A stretch of DNA of 34,514 nucleotides from Candidatus Gemmiger stercorigallinarum (GTDB lineage Bacteria > Bacillota > Clostridia > Oscillospirales > Ruminococcaceae), in contig DWWX01000027.1 of the NCBI GenBank assembly GCA_019119495.1, positions 1 to 34,514 of the forward strand. Direction: 5' to 3'. This document shows positions 15,383 through 24,587 of the stretch, in pieces (position 1 is the first letter of the stretch; the number at the start of each line of letters is the position of its first letter). The notes beneath the pieces are model-generated. The model ran no database searches. It was not told the DNA's origin and saw only the letters and a list, made by a program, of their open reading frames with translations. The position numbers were made by a program, and so were the translations under genes.

Positions 15383-16042
15383 TCACAGGATGCCGTAGCG
15401 GGCAAAGGCCTCGGTGGCGGACATACCGCCCTCGATGGCTTTGCGCACCGTCTTTTCGCCGCGGGCCTTTTCCAGCGCCCGCTCGACCACCTCGTCGATG
15501 TGCTTCGCCGGCACCACCAGCACGCCGTCCACATCGCCGAACACCAGGTCGCCGGGCTGCACCGTCACGCCGCCCACCTCGATGCGGCAGCGGAAGTCCG
15601 CCACCTGGGTGCGCACCGAGGAATCCTGCGCGTAGCACCCGCGGGAGAACACCGGCCAGTTCTGCTCCAGCACCTGCGGGGTGTCCCGGTGCCAGCCGTT
15701 GACCACCGCACCTGCCGCGCCCCGCTTTTTGGCGGTGGCGGTCAGCAGCTCGCCCCAGTAGGCGCAGCGCATCTCGCCGCCGGTGGCCAGGTAGACCTCG
15801 TCCTGCTTCAGGTCGTCCAGCGCCTCGGTCAGGTAGCCGAAGGGCTTTTTCTGCTCGCCGTAAACGTCGATCATCAGCACGGTCATTGCGTAGCCGGCCA
15901 GCTTCATGTCCGGGCGCAGCGGCCGCACCGCCTGGGGCAGAAACTGGTGATACAGCCCCATCTGGTCCATGATGTCCCCCACCACGGGGGTGTACAGTTC
16001 CTGTTTGATGACTTGCAGGCATTCATGCCGGTCCAGTTTCAT
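15383..16042 (-). CDS. RraA-family protein (4-hydroxy-4-methyl-2-oxoglutarate aldolase-like)
   Basis: 219 residues. The family core is [28 protein letters not shown], where the G-x-x-x-x-A pattern and the R-D pair of the metal/substrate site are kept, and later [22 protein letters not shown], typical of RraA/HMG aldolases. Proteins of this fold bind divalent metal and 2-oxo acids; catabolic members are lyases or decarboxylases rather than RNase E regulators, and this genome type lacks a reason for the latter. In this operon it could act on a 2-keto acid formed after the dehydratase. Start ATG at 16042, AAGGAGA upstream. Confidence 0.85.
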   Translation of the reverse strand: MKLDRHECLQVIKQELYTPVVGDIMDQMGLYHQFLPQAVRPLRPDMKLAGYAMTVLMIDVYGEQKKPFGYLTEALDDLKQDEVYLATGGEMRCAYWGELLTATAKKRGAAGAVVNGWHRDTPQVLEQNWPVFSRGCYAQDSSVRTQVADFRCRIEVGGVTVQPGDLVFGDVDGVLVVPAKHIDEVVERALEKARGEKTVRKAIEGGMSATEAFARYGIL

Positions 16043-16116
16043 GGTATCTTCTCCTTGTATCATGTATCACAGGTTTGTTTTTCCGGCGCGCCGGGCGCGC
16101 CCGCCAAAAGCGGTTT

Positions 16117-16860
16117 TCAGTAGCGCAGCAGGTTTTCGCTGTAACCGCCGTCCACAAACAGCGTGGTGCCCGTCACGTAGGAGGACGCCTCGCTGGCCAG
16201 GAACACCGCCGGGCCGGCCAGTTCCTCGGCGCGGCCCACCCGCTGCATGGGGATCCACCGGTCAAAGTCCATCTGTTCCACCAGCTCGCGGTTCATGTCG
16301 GTCAGGATGGCGCCGGGGGCCAGGTTGTTGACCCGGATGCCGTACTGCGCCAGTTCCAGCGCAGCCACCCGCGTGTACATGGCCAGCGACGACTTTGCCA
16401 TGCAGTAATAGCCGTTGCCCCGCACCGGCACCCGCTGGTGGATGGAGGTCACATTGATGACCGAGGCTTTGCCCGCCCGTTTCAGTGCGGGCAGCAGTTT
16501 CTGCACCAGAAAATAGGGTGCCTTGGCGTTGACGTTGTAGACGGCGTCCATCTCCTCCCGTCTGCCCTGCTCCACCGGGCGGTGGGTCTCAAAGCCGGCG
16601 TTGTTCACCAGCACGTCCAGACGGTCCAGCTTGTCCAAAAGCGGCCGGAGCATCCCGTCCAGGGCGTCGGTGTCCCGCAGGTCGCCGTACAAAAATTCAA
16701 ACCCGTACTGCCGGGCCACGGCGGCGGTGCTCTCCTGCCGGCTGCCGTGGATCCACACCGACGCGCCCGCCTCCTGCAGGCCCCTGGCAATGGCCAGCCC
16801 GATGCCCCGCGTGCCGCCGGTGACCAGCGCGGTCTTTCCTGTCAGATCAAACAACTGCAT
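16117..16860 (-). CDS. Short-chain dehydrogenase/reductase
   Basis: 247-residue classical SDR. NAD(P)-binding TGGTRGIG at 14-21, NNAG at 86-89, catalytic S139, Y152 and K156 (YCMAK), LAPGAILTDMN after the active site, and the usual GTTLFVDGGYSENL end. D60-L-R follows the second strand. The preferred cofactor cannot be fixed. Next to a UxuA-like dehydratase it is the natural candidate for the fructuronate/mannonate oxidoreductase step, which in several bacteria is carried out by an SDR. Start ATG at 16860, AAAGGAGGG upstream; 23 bases after uxuA. Confidence 0.9.
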   Translation of the reverse strand: MQLFDLTGKTALVTGGTRGIGLAIARGLQEAGASVWIHGSRQESTAAVARQYGFEFLYGDLRDTDALDGMLRPLLDKLDRLDVLVNNAGFETHRPVEQGRREEMDAVYNVNAKAPYFLVQKLLPALKRAGKASVINVTSIHQRVPVRGNGYYCMAKSSLAMYTRVAALELAQYGIRVNNLAPGAILTDMNRELVEQMDFDRWIPMQRVGRAEELAGPAVFLASEASSYVTGTTLFVDGGYSENLLRY

Positions 16861-16883
16861 GGCAGTCCCTCCTTTTTCCGGCC

Positions 16884-17954
16884 TCAGCCGTCCTGCAGGG
16901 CCATCAGCTGGGCGCGGATAAAGCCCAGCGCATAGGCCATGCCCGCGTGCCAGGGATCGCCGCACCGGAGCTGCGGCGTGTGGTCGGGGATCAGCACCCC
17001 GTCAAAGTGGTGCTTGTGCAAAATTTCCAGCGTGCGGCGGATGTCGATGTCGCCGTCGTCCACAAACACCTCGGTGTAGTCGGGCACCTTGCCGCGGACG
17101 TTGCGCACGTGGGCGTAGGCGATGCGGCCCTGGGCGGCGTACTGTTCCAGCGCCTCGTAGATGTCGCCGTGGGTCATCTCCTGGATGCTGCCCATGCAGA
17201 AGTCGATGCCGTTGCAGGGGCTGGGCACCAGGTCCAGCACCTTCTGGTACAGCTCCGGCTGATAGACCATCCGCGGCGTCCCGCGCAGGCAGGGCATCGG
17301 CGGGTCGTCCGGGTGCAGGGCCATCATCACGCCGGCCTCCTCCGCCACCGGCAGGATCTGTTCCAAAAACCATTTCAGCCGCGCCCACAGTTCCTCGTAG
17401 CCGATGTCGGGGATATGGCCCTCCGGCGCGTTGGGATCGTAGGTCATGTTCCAGACCTCGCCGTTGGGGATGCGCGCCTCCAGATCCAGCTGGTCGGCGT
17501 GGAAGCAGGTGCTGACAGCGCCGCCCCGCGCCCGGGTGGTCTTTTGATGCCCCCATACGCCGGCCAGGCTGAAGTTGTAGCCAAAGCAGCGGATGCCCGC
17601 CTGCCCCACCCGGCGGATGATCTGCTTGAGGTTTTCCATCTGCTCCTCTTTTTTGGGGCCGTCCAGCAAAACGTCGTACCAGTCGGCAGGGCTGAAATTC
17701 TCGATGCCGTAGATGCGCAGCCCCCTGGCCTGCGCGCGGCGCTGCAGTTCCAGCAGGCTTTCCAGGCTCCAGATGGACTCGCCCGCTTTGGAGTCCCCGT
17801 AGTTGACCTTCTCGTCGGTCGCCTTGACGATCTCCCGGTCATTGCTGTAATAGTTGGCCAAGTGGATGATCAGGTCGGTGCAGCTGCACTGGCGGGCAAA
17901 GGCAAACTCCTCGTCCCGCAGCATATGGCGGTATAATCCAAGACCCAGTTTCAT
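16884..17954 (-). CDS. uxuA: Mannonate dehydratase-like TIM-barrel enzyme (UxuA family)
   Basis: 356 residues, in the range of Gram-positive UxuA proteins. The family reaction dehydrates D-mannonate to 2-keto-3-deoxygluconate. Metal-site signatures are present: HPDDPP at 214-219, C253 in DFCMGS, H282 in AHVRNVRG, and the PDHTP block at 323-327. CFGYNFSLAGVW and EVFVDDGDIDIRRTLE also fit. First gene of the operon, transcribed away from the AraC gene, so it is the prime target of that regulator. Start ATG at 17954 with GGAGG upstream; the frame stays open to 18050 but passes through the promoter. A paralogue with a different sugar acid substrate is possible. Confidence 0.82.
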   Translation of the reverse strand: MKLGLGLYRHMLRDEEFAFARQCSCTDLIIHLANYYSNDREIVKATDEKVNYGDSKAGESIWSLESLLELQRRAQARGLRIYGIENFSPADWYDVLLDGPKKEEQMENLKQIIRRVGQAGIRCFGYNFSLAGVWGHQKTTRARGGAVSTCFHADQLDLEARIPNGEVWNMTYDPNAPEGHIPDIGYEELWARLKWFLEQILPVAEEAGVMMALHPDDPPMPCLRGTPRMVYQPELYQKVLDLVPSPCNGIDFCMGSIQEMTHGDIYEALEQYAAQGRIAYAHVRNVRGKVPDYTEVFVDDGDIDIRRTLEILHKHHFDGVLIPDHTPQLRCGDPWHAGMAYALGFIRAQLMALQDG

Positions 17955-18006
17955 GGGCGTCCTCCATTCCGGCGCGGCCGCGCGGGCCGGGCCCTGTACT
18001 GCTCCT

Positions 18007-18035
18007 ACTATACCGCATCCGGCGGCGGATTTCTT
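18007..18035 (-). promoter_or_regulatory. Activator-dependent promoter of the uxuA operon
   Basis: - strand -10 TATAGT (18012-18007) with a very poor -35 (AAGAAA, 18035-18030) at 17 bp. A good -10 with no real -35 is typical of promoters that need an activator, here probably the adjacent AraC protein. Confidence 0.55.
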
Positions 18036-18058
18036 CTTGACCTTTGACATTTCTTGTT
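18029..18058. promoter_or_regulatory. Direct-repeat operator candidate for the AraC regulator
   Basis: ATTTCTTCTT (18029-18038) and ATTTCTTGTT (18049-18058) match at 9 of 10 positions and start 20 bp apart, about two helix turns, as AraC-family half-sites do. The first overlaps the -35 of the uxuA operon, the second lies just upstream. The pair also covers the araC promoter, allowing autoregulation. Confidence 0.55.
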
Positions 18059-18065
18059 CTATATT
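18037..18065 (+). promoter_or_regulatory. Promoter of the araC-type gene
   Basis: TTGACC (18037-18042), 17-bp spacer, TATATT (18060-18065), about 40 bases before the ATG at 18105. Confidence 0.7.
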
Positions 18066-18104
18066 GATGTGGACGCAGTTTCCCCGTTATGCAGGAGGCC
18101 CCCT

Positions 18105-18971
18105 ATGGACAAGACGCCCCAACTCGTCAGCGGCACGGATGTTTTTGGGCCGGATTCCCGGTTTTACTATTCCATCCGCACCCGCATCGACCCCGCCGAA
18201 TATCCGCAGGTCCATGATTTTTACGAGATCATTCTGGTGACCGGCGGAGAGCTGGGCGTGCTGGCGGCCGGGGCGCGGTTTGCCCTGCGCCCCGGCGGAT
18301 TGCTGCTGCTGCGCCCCGGCGACGCGCACACCAAGCTGGAGCAGGGCCCCTGTACCCATATTGACCTGGCTTTTCCCGCCGGCACGGCGCGGGAACTGGT
18401 CTGCTACCTGTACCAGGACGACGGCCCGCTGCGCGCTCTGGCGGAGCTGCCGCTGCCGCCGCAGGCCCAGCTGACCGCAGGCGACGCCGCCGACGTGCAG
18501 GACCGGCTGGCCCGGCTGAACCGCCTGCCGCCTGCCTCGGCAAAAAAGAGCGCCCTGCTGCGCGCGCTGCTGCCGGATCTGTTTTCCCGCTGCCTGCTGC
18601 TGGCCGGCGAGGGCGGCAGCGGTCTGCCGGACGGCCTGCCGGCCTGGCTGGCCGCCGCGCTGGAAGGGCTGGACGATCCCGCCAACCTGGGCCGGCCAGG
18701 GCTTGCCTACCTGGCGGCGCAGAGCGGGCGCTCACCGGAGCACATCTGCCGCTGTTTCCGCCGGTATTTCGGCTGCACGCCTTCCGCCTACTGGAACCGC
18801 CGGCGGCTGGACTATGCGGTCAACCTGCTGACCCACACCGACCTGGAGATCGTGGACGTGGTGTACGAGAGCGGTTTTCAAAGCACCAACTATTTCTATC
18901 ACCTGTTCAAGCGCACCTTTGGCATGTCCCCGCTGCAATACAAAAAATCCCGTCTGCCCCGCTGCCTGTAA
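18105..18971 (+). CDS. AraC-family transcriptional regulator
   Basis: 288 residues. N-terminal cupin sensor about 10-130 (VHDFYEIILVTGGELGVLAAG, LRPGGLLLLRPGDAHTKLEQGPCTHIDLAF). C-terminal double helix-turn-helix about 190-285: LAYLAAQSGRSPEHICRCFRRYFGCTPSAYWNRRRLDYAVNLL and then IVDVVYESGFQSTNYFYHLFKRTFGMSPLQYKK, the family signature. Start ATG at 18105 has AGGAGG 8 bases upstream; the in-frame ATG at 18054 lies inside the promoter. Divergent from the uxuA operon; likely activates it in response to a sugar acid. Confidence 0.92.
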   Translation: MDKTPQLVSGTDVFGPDSRFYYSIRTRIDPAEYPQVHDFYEIILVTGGELGVLAAGARFALRPGGLLLLRPGDAHTKLEQGPCTHIDLAFPAGTARELVCYLYQDDGPLRALAELPLPPQAQLTAGDAADVQDRLARLNRLPPASAKKSALLRALLPDLFSRCLLLAGEGGSGLPDGLPAWLAAALEGLDDPANLGRPGLAYLAAQSGRSPEHICRCFRRYFGCTPSAYWNRRRLDYAVNLLTHTDLEIVDVVYESGFQSTNYFYHLFKRTFGMSPLQYKKSRLPRCL

Positions 18972-18988
18972 GCACCGGCGGTACACAA

Positions 18989-19030
18989 ACAGGCCGCCAG
19001 GCCCCCTGTTTCGGGGGCCTGGCGGCCTGT
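18989..19030. terminator. 18-bp perfect hairpin between convergent genes
   Basis: Arms 18989-19006 and 19013-19030 are fully complementary around a 6-nt loop. T-runs are poor on both sides (TTTG on the - strand), but its place between convergent araC and the beta-helix gene argues for bidirectional termination. Confidence 0.65.
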
Positions 19031-19042
19031 CATATCCGCAAA

Positions 19043-19075
19043 CCGCTGCCCCCCCCAAAGCGGGGATGGCAGCGG
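19043..19075 (-). terminator. Second hairpin after the beta-helix gene
   Basis: CCGCTGCC (19043-19050) pairs with GGCAGCGG (19068-19075), with an inner CCCC/GGGG stem; on the - strand it is followed by TTTGC. Probable first terminator of the beta-helix gene, weak T-run. Confidence 0.4.
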
Positions 19076-19076
19076 C

Positions 19077-19099
19077 GGAAAAGCCCGCGCACGGCAGGC
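19077..19099 (+). repeat. Copy 1 of a direct repeat flanking the beta-helix gene
   Basis: Shares GGAAAA-GCC-Y-GCGCACGGCAGGC with 21283-21306; differences are one base (C/T) and one extra A. Lies just beyond the 3' end of the beta-helix gene. Confidence 0.6.
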
Positions 19100-19142
19100 G
19101 GTCAGGCGGCTGCCCGGCCGTTTTGGCCTGCAACTGCCCGGC

Positions 19143-21014
19143 TCACACCAGCCGGACCCGGCGGCAGCTGCCCTCAAAAGGCCCGATCCAGGTCTTTTGG
19201 GGGCGGGGCCGGCCCAGCAGGTCAGTGTCTGCCGTGTAGGGGCTTTCGTCCCGGTTCTCAAAGGGCTGGTCCGGCTCAAACGCTTTGCCCAGCTGCGCGG
19301 TGGTCACCCGGTCCACCCGCCAGGCATCCAGCGCGTCGGCGATCTCGTCCAGGTTGGTGCACAGCCAGAGGTGCCCGTCCTGCTCCTCCACCGAGATCTC
19401 TGCCCGGAAGTCGGGCAGCACGCGCGGCTTGCTCTCGTGCTCCCAGCTCTCGGCGCCGTTCAGGTACAGGTTTTCCCGCGCCGTTACCGGCAGGGTGCGG
19501 CCCAGGTCGGCGGTGGGGGTGTCGTTGTCCATGCCCTTGGCGGCGGCCTCGTGGCTGTAGGCCTTGTAGCAGGCGGTGCCGTAAGCGCCGTCCTGCCAGA
19601 CCTGCCGCGTGCTGCCCACAAAAATGTTGTGGAACACCCTGTCGTCCCCGCCGTAGATCAGCATCACGCCGCCCACCTGGGTGCTGTGGGGCCGATGGTA
19701 CATGGTAAAGCGGTTGGTGTCCGGCACAGCCAGCACCTTGCCGGCAAACAGGTTGTGCAGGCAGGCCGTGCCCTGCGAGACGTTCAGGAAGCTGCGGGCC
19801 GACAGCAGGACGTTGTTTTCCACCAGGCAGGGGCCGTGGCAGACCTCCAGGAACAGGTCCTCCTCCCGGTCGTTGCGGAACAGGACGTTGCCGCGCACCG
19901 CGGCGCCCTGGGCTTCCCAGTCCAGCCAGATGCCCTTGTTGCAGTCGTGGATGATGTTTCGCTCGATGACCACGTCGATGCCGGCGTGCAGCTTGATGCC
20001 GGCCATCTCCGCGCCGGAAAACTCGCCCCGGATGTTGATGTGATGGATGTGGTTGCCGGTGATGGTGGAAAACGCCCCGCCCATGCATCCCACAATGCCG
20101 GCCTGGCCGCAGTTGTAGATCTCGTTGTTGCGCAGGATATGGCCGCCGATCTTTTCGCGGCACCAGCCGTCCTGCAGGTTGGCGAATACGATCTCGGTAT
20201 AGGTTTGGGCGCCGCCCTTGGCGGGGTCCAGCGACCAGGCGTTGTCCTTGACATCCCGCTTTTTGCCCAGGCTGATGCCGCAGCATTTGGAGTCGTGGAT
20301 GCAGCAGTCCTCAATGATCCAGCCCTTGCTCCAGTGCGGGCCGATGGCGCCGGCCTGGAAGGCGGTGGGCGGCGCCCACTGCGTGGCCGCCTGGCAGATG
20401 GTCAGCCCGCGCACGGTCAGATACCCCACCCCGGTCTGCCGCGGGAAAAAGCAGAACGGCCGCACGCTGATCTCGACACAGGCGCCGGCGGGGTCCCCGC
20501 CGCCGAAATCCGCATAAAAGACGGTGTGTTCGGCCTCCGCCCGGGCAAACCAGCGCATCGTCTGCTGCGGCGCGGCGGGCGGGTCCAGCAGCGCCTGCAG
20601 CGAGGCTGCCTCGTACAGCGCCGTGCCGTTCCAGAACACCTCGCCGGTGTGGTGGGTCTGGCCCAGGCCGTCGTACCAGTCGCCAAAGATCTCGTCCGCG
20701 TAGGGGTTGTAGCTGCCGAACAGGGCGTTGTCCGCCTGGGCGCGCCAGACCCGGCCCTGCCAGTGCTGCCAGCCGCCCAGCACCTCGGCGCCGCTGATGA
20801 CCGGGTGTGCGCCGGGGGCATTGCAGTAGAGGATGCGCTGATTGTTCCCCAGCCCGCCGTTGCGGGGGCTGACCCACTCCCGGTAGACGCCGTCGCCGAT
20901 CTGGACGGTATCGCCCGGCATGGCGCGCTCCGCCGCCTGGGAGATGGTGGAAAACGGATGCTGCGGGCTGCCGTCGCCGCCCGCCGGTGCAGATCGAAGA
21001 ACATGATAGATCAT
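19143..21014 (-). CDS. Right-handed parallel beta-helix protein (pectate-lyase-like fold)
   Basis: 623 residues, no signal peptide. It opens with the DUF1565-type entry motif APAGGDGSPQHPFSTISQAAERAMPGDTVQIGDGVYREWV (about 10-48) and continues into repeated beta-helix coils: GWIIEDCCIHDSKCCGISLG, HILRNNEIYNCGQAGIVG, STITGNHIHHINIRGE, IDVVIERNIIHDCNKGIWLDWEAQG, VRGNVLFRN, CLVENNVLLSARSF. The fold is shared by polysaccharide lyases and glycosidases (for example GH141-like enzymes) acting on uronate- or fucose-containing glycans; catalytic residues cannot be assigned. The ATG at 21014 is used because the upstream in-frame ATG at 21074 overlaps the -10 box; the site in front is a modest AAGGGCGG. 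Its own promoter; same island as the uronate-type operon. Confidence 0.82.
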   Translation of the reverse strand: MIYHVLRSAPAGGDGSPQHPFSTISQAAERAMPGDTVQIGDGVYREWVSPRNGGLGNNQRILYCNAPGAHPVISGAEVLGGWQHWQGRVWRAQADNALFGSYNPYADEIFGDWYDGLGQTHHTGEVFWNGTALYEAASLQALLDPPAAPQQTMRWFARAEAEHTVFYADFGGGDPAGACVEISVRPFCFFPRQTGVGYLTVRGLTICQAATQWAPPTAFQAGAIGPHWSKGWIIEDCCIHDSKCCGISLGKKRDVKDNAWSLDPAKGGAQTYTEIVFANLQDGWCREKIGGHILRNNEIYNCGQAGIVGCMGGAFSTITGNHIHHINIRGEFSGAEMAGIKLHAGIDVVIERNIIHDCNKGIWLDWEAQGAAVRGNVLFRNDREEDLFLEVCHGPCLVENNVLLSARSFLNVSQGTACLHNLFAGKVLAVPDTNRFTMYHRPHSTQVGGVMLIYGGDDRVFHNIFVGSTRQVWQDGAYGTACYKAYSHEAAAKGMDNDTPTADLGRTLPVTARENLYLNGAESWEHESKPRVLPDFRAEISVEEQDGHLWLCTNLDEIADALDAWRVDRVTTAQLGKAFEPDQPFENRDESPYTADTDLLGRPRPQKTWIGPFEGSCRRVRLV

Positions 21015-21065
21015 AGGGGACCGCCCTTCTGCCGGGCGCACGGTCGGGCGCACGGCTTTTTTTCC

Positions 21066-21093
21066 ATTGTACACCCGGTTTTGCAGATTGCAA
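21066..21093 (-). promoter_or_regulatory. Promoter of the beta-helix gene
   Basis: - strand TTGCAA (21093-21088), 16-bp spacer, TACAAT (21071-21066). Same -35 and spacer as the folT promoter. Confidence 0.65.
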
Positions 21094-21282
21094 TATCACA
21101 TTTGCCGCAGCTTCCGCGGATTTCCCTGCTTCCCCGGCCCGCCCTCGCGCCAAGGGGGAGCAGCATGGCGGGGCGCCGCATAAAAAGCTGCGCGGCACAG
21201 CCGTTTTCAGGGGAAGCGGCGCCCTGCCCGGGGGCATACCGTAATGCGTTGGCCGGCCGAATTTGCCGGTTGTGACCGGCAT
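21094..21282. other. Gene-free spacer
   Basis: No coding region or ribosome site could be supported. Very GC-rich, with short local dyads such as GGCCGGCC near 21251 and CCGGTTGTGACCGG near 21266. It separates the carbohydrate island from the defence island. Confidence 0.4.
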
Positions 21283-21306
21283 GGAAAAAGCCTGCGCACG
21301 GCAGGC
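21283..21306 (+). repeat. Copy 2 of the direct repeat flanking the beta-helix gene
   Basis: Nearly identical to 19077-19099. This copy folds as GCCTGC/GCAGGC and, on the - strand, is followed by TTTTT, so it also works as the distal terminator of the HipA-like gene. Confidence 0.6.
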
Positions 21307-21332
21307 TTCAAAACGCCGATAGTTACGGCAAC

Positions 21333-21358
21333 AAAAAAGGCCGGCAGCGATGCCGGCC
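21333..21358 (-). terminator. Terminator of the HipA-like kinase gene
   Basis: On the - strand GGCCGGCA, loop TCGC, TGCCGGCC, then TTTTTT. About 150 bases after the stop codon, with a second hairpin and T-run at 21285-21306 behind it. Confidence 0.8.
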
Positions 21359-21506
21359 AATCGATATGGTGGAGCGTTTTATCCAGCATCCGAACCTGTT
21401 TTTACCGCGCGAAATCGAGGGAGTATCACGATATCGCAGAGCTTTTGCATGCCGTTTGCAGGCAGGGCGGATTTGCATCAAAATCGCATAAATTTTGCTC
21501 GCCGTT

Positions 21507-22646
21507 TTACTGCAATAACCACCTTGCCCGCCGACGAACCTCTTGTTCGATCATCGCCAAGCGGTTAGCAGGCAGATTATAACGGGTTGCGCGGCGGTCA
21601 AAGCGGAAGTCCAGCAGCTTGCGCAGCATCGGGTGGTGGCGGGGCTGCATGACCGCGGCGGCCTCCTCAAAGAAGCTGTCATACGCCACCGGCAAAAGCG
21701 AATCTGCATAGGTGCGGAAGGCGGTTTCATCCTCCCACAGATCCGGCCCGCCCAGGCTGAACAGCGCGTTGCCATGGTCAAACAGCGGGGCTGGCTTTGC
21801 GATCCGGTTGGTGGCGTTGTCGATCAGCAGCCCGAAGTTGCCGTAGTGCCGGTCAGTATTGCAGATGACCGCATCGAAAACGATCATATCATCCAGCGCA
21901 TTTACAAATTCCTGCCCCAGGGTTGCATAATACGCCCGGATGGCGGGCATACCGCCCCTTTTGACCAGCTGGCCCACCGGCATATAAGAGTATTCCTTGC
22001 TGGTGAACAGCTCGCACCGGGAACACAGCGTCTTTTTCAGATCCTTGGTCAATGTGTAGGGGATGGCGTTGACCCCCATCGTCCTGGCGACCTGGTAGGC
22101 ATACAACTCTGAATAAGGTTCAAAGCCGGTATTGCTGAAGCCGGAGGTGCCGCCCTTGTACAGGTAGATCTTGCCCCGCACCCGCCGCCAGCACTTGGGC
22201 AACATCCCGTTGGTGGAAAATTCCGGGCTGGTCAACGACGAGGTGCGCACGATGCTGCCATACCCAGTAAACGCGATGGAGGCCAAAACCTGACTGAAGC
22301 GGTTGTCATAAAGGTTGACTTTTTCAAAAGTGGTCTGGTCATCCGCCTGGTCCACCCAATAACAGTCGTTCAGCGAAAGGCCCTTGCAGACCGCAATGAT
22401 GCCCAGCGGCCGATTGATGGACAGCCCTGTTTTCGAGAGCAACGCATCCACATAGGCGCGGTTTTTGGGGACGGTGCGCTGTTTGAGCCAACGCTCGATC
22501 CCCTCGTTGGTGAGGGTCAGGTTCAGCGGCAGGAACGTCCGGTTTTCTTCGTAGATCTTTTGGATTTGCAGGTCGGCCTCGCTGCTCTGCATATTCGCAG
22601 AAAATTCCAGCAGCGGCCTGTCTGCATCCTTGAGGATATACCGCAT
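21507..22646 (-). CDS. HipA-like (CtkA-type) serine/threonine kinase
   Basis: 379 residues. The HipA/PI3-4-kinase-like catalytic core is seen in the second half: ATP lysine in YLYKGGTSGF (K164), helix EPYSELYAYQVARTMG (177-191), catalytic loop CNTDRHYGNFGLLID with D265 and N270, and metal-binding D290 in PLFDHGNALF. The N-terminal 150 residues lack the usual HipA N-domain and resemble the stand-alone CtkA-type kinases. No HipB-like antitoxin gene is adjacent, so a toxin-antitoxin role is unproven; it may phosphorylate a host protein under stress or phage attack. Start ATG at 22646 has GGAGGGGGG upstream, better than the in-frame ATG at 22673. Low-GC flanks and the CRISPR array beside it suggest horizontally acquired DNA. 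Confidence 0.78.
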   Translation of the reverse strand: MRYILKDADRPLLEFSANMQSSEADLQIQKIYEENRTFLPLNLTLTNEGIERWLKQRTVPKNRAYVDALLSKTGLSINRPLGIIAVCKGLSLNDCYWVDQADDQTTFEKVNLYDNRFSQVLASIAFTGYGSIVRTSSLTSPEFSTNGMLPKCWRRVRGKIYLYKGGTSGFSNTGFEPYSELYAYQVARTMGVNAIPYTLTKDLKKTLCSRCELFTSKEYSYMPVGQLVKRGGMPAIRAYYATLGQEFVNALDDMIVFDAVICNTDRHYGNFGLLIDNATNRIAKPAPLFDHGNALFSLGGPDLWEDETAFRTYADSLLPVAYDSFFEEAAAVMQPRHHPMLRKLLDFRFDRRATRYNLPANRLAMIEQEVRRRARWLLQ

Positions 22647-22685
22647 TTGTGTCCCCCCTCCATCCTTCATAAATATTGTATGTCC

Positions 22686-22694
22686 ATTATAGCA
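22686..22694 (-). promoter_or_regulatory. Extended -10 promoter of the HipA-like gene
   Basis: - strand TGCTATAAT (22694-22686), no convincing -35. The same nine bases make up the -10 of the cas operon promoter at 34082-34074. Confidence 0.65.
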
Positions 22695-23046
22695 TACTTT
22701 ACCTGTTGGTGCGACTGAGATAAAGTCAGTTGTCATGCGGGAACAAAAGTGCTTGAAAATCGTCAAGATGTGGCAAACATAGAATGTAGCCCCACAGGAA
22801 TATGTAGGCATCCGAGGTTGCATGACACAGTGGGCACTGCGCTTCGTAATGAAATTAGATCGTGCCGGTATTGTCAGATGTACCATAGTTCTTTGATGTA
22901 CTTTCTAACCGCAGGGCAGAACCAAGACCCGCTCCGCATTTTTGGCTGTGTCTGGCATCATGCAGTGTTTGATTGCAAATATTTTGAAGTTAGCCACTCT
23001 CCAATGCAGAAGGAGCGGAAAGCCTTATAGCCAAAAGACTTTACTG
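22695..23046. other. Gene-free region at the trailer end of the CRISPR array
   Basis: About 350 bases of lower GC than the surroundings. An open frame at 22749-23030 (+) has no ribosome site and no recognisable sequence. Near the HipA-like promoter an inverted repeat CGACTGA/TCAGTTG (22712-22732, one wobble) lies about where the -35 would be and is a possible operator. Nothing else can be supported. Confidence 0.5.
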
Positions 23047-24540
<1,494 letters not shown>

Positions 24541-24587
24541 ACTAAAAAGATCCCGTCTAATCGCTGTTTTATATCCCCAGGTGTCCG
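24541..24587 (-). promoter_or_regulatory. Short CRISPR leader
   Basis: Only 47 bases lie between the cas2 stop codon and the first repeat. It is AT-rich near the repeat (ATATAAAACAG and ATCTTTTTAGT on the - strand). No terminator separates cas2 from the array, so pre-crRNA may come partly by read-through of the cas operon; TATAAA here could also be a weak -10. Integration signals probably extend into the cas2 coding end. Confidence 0.55.

Noticed and set aside
16060-16110. GGCGCGCC-rich hairpin between the SDR and RraA genes
   Set aside because: No T-run on the - strand; at most a pause or processing site inside the operon.
21366-21491. Short + strand frame starting MVERFIQHPNLFLPREIE
   Set aside because: It reads like protein at first, but has no ribosome site or promoter, sits in the 3' untranslated region of the HipA-like gene and ends after 41 codons; at most a gene remnant.
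22749-23030. 93-codon open frame on the + strand between the HipA-like gene and the CRISPR array
   Set aside because: No ribosome site, no recognisable sequence, and the region behaves like non-coding trailer DNA.
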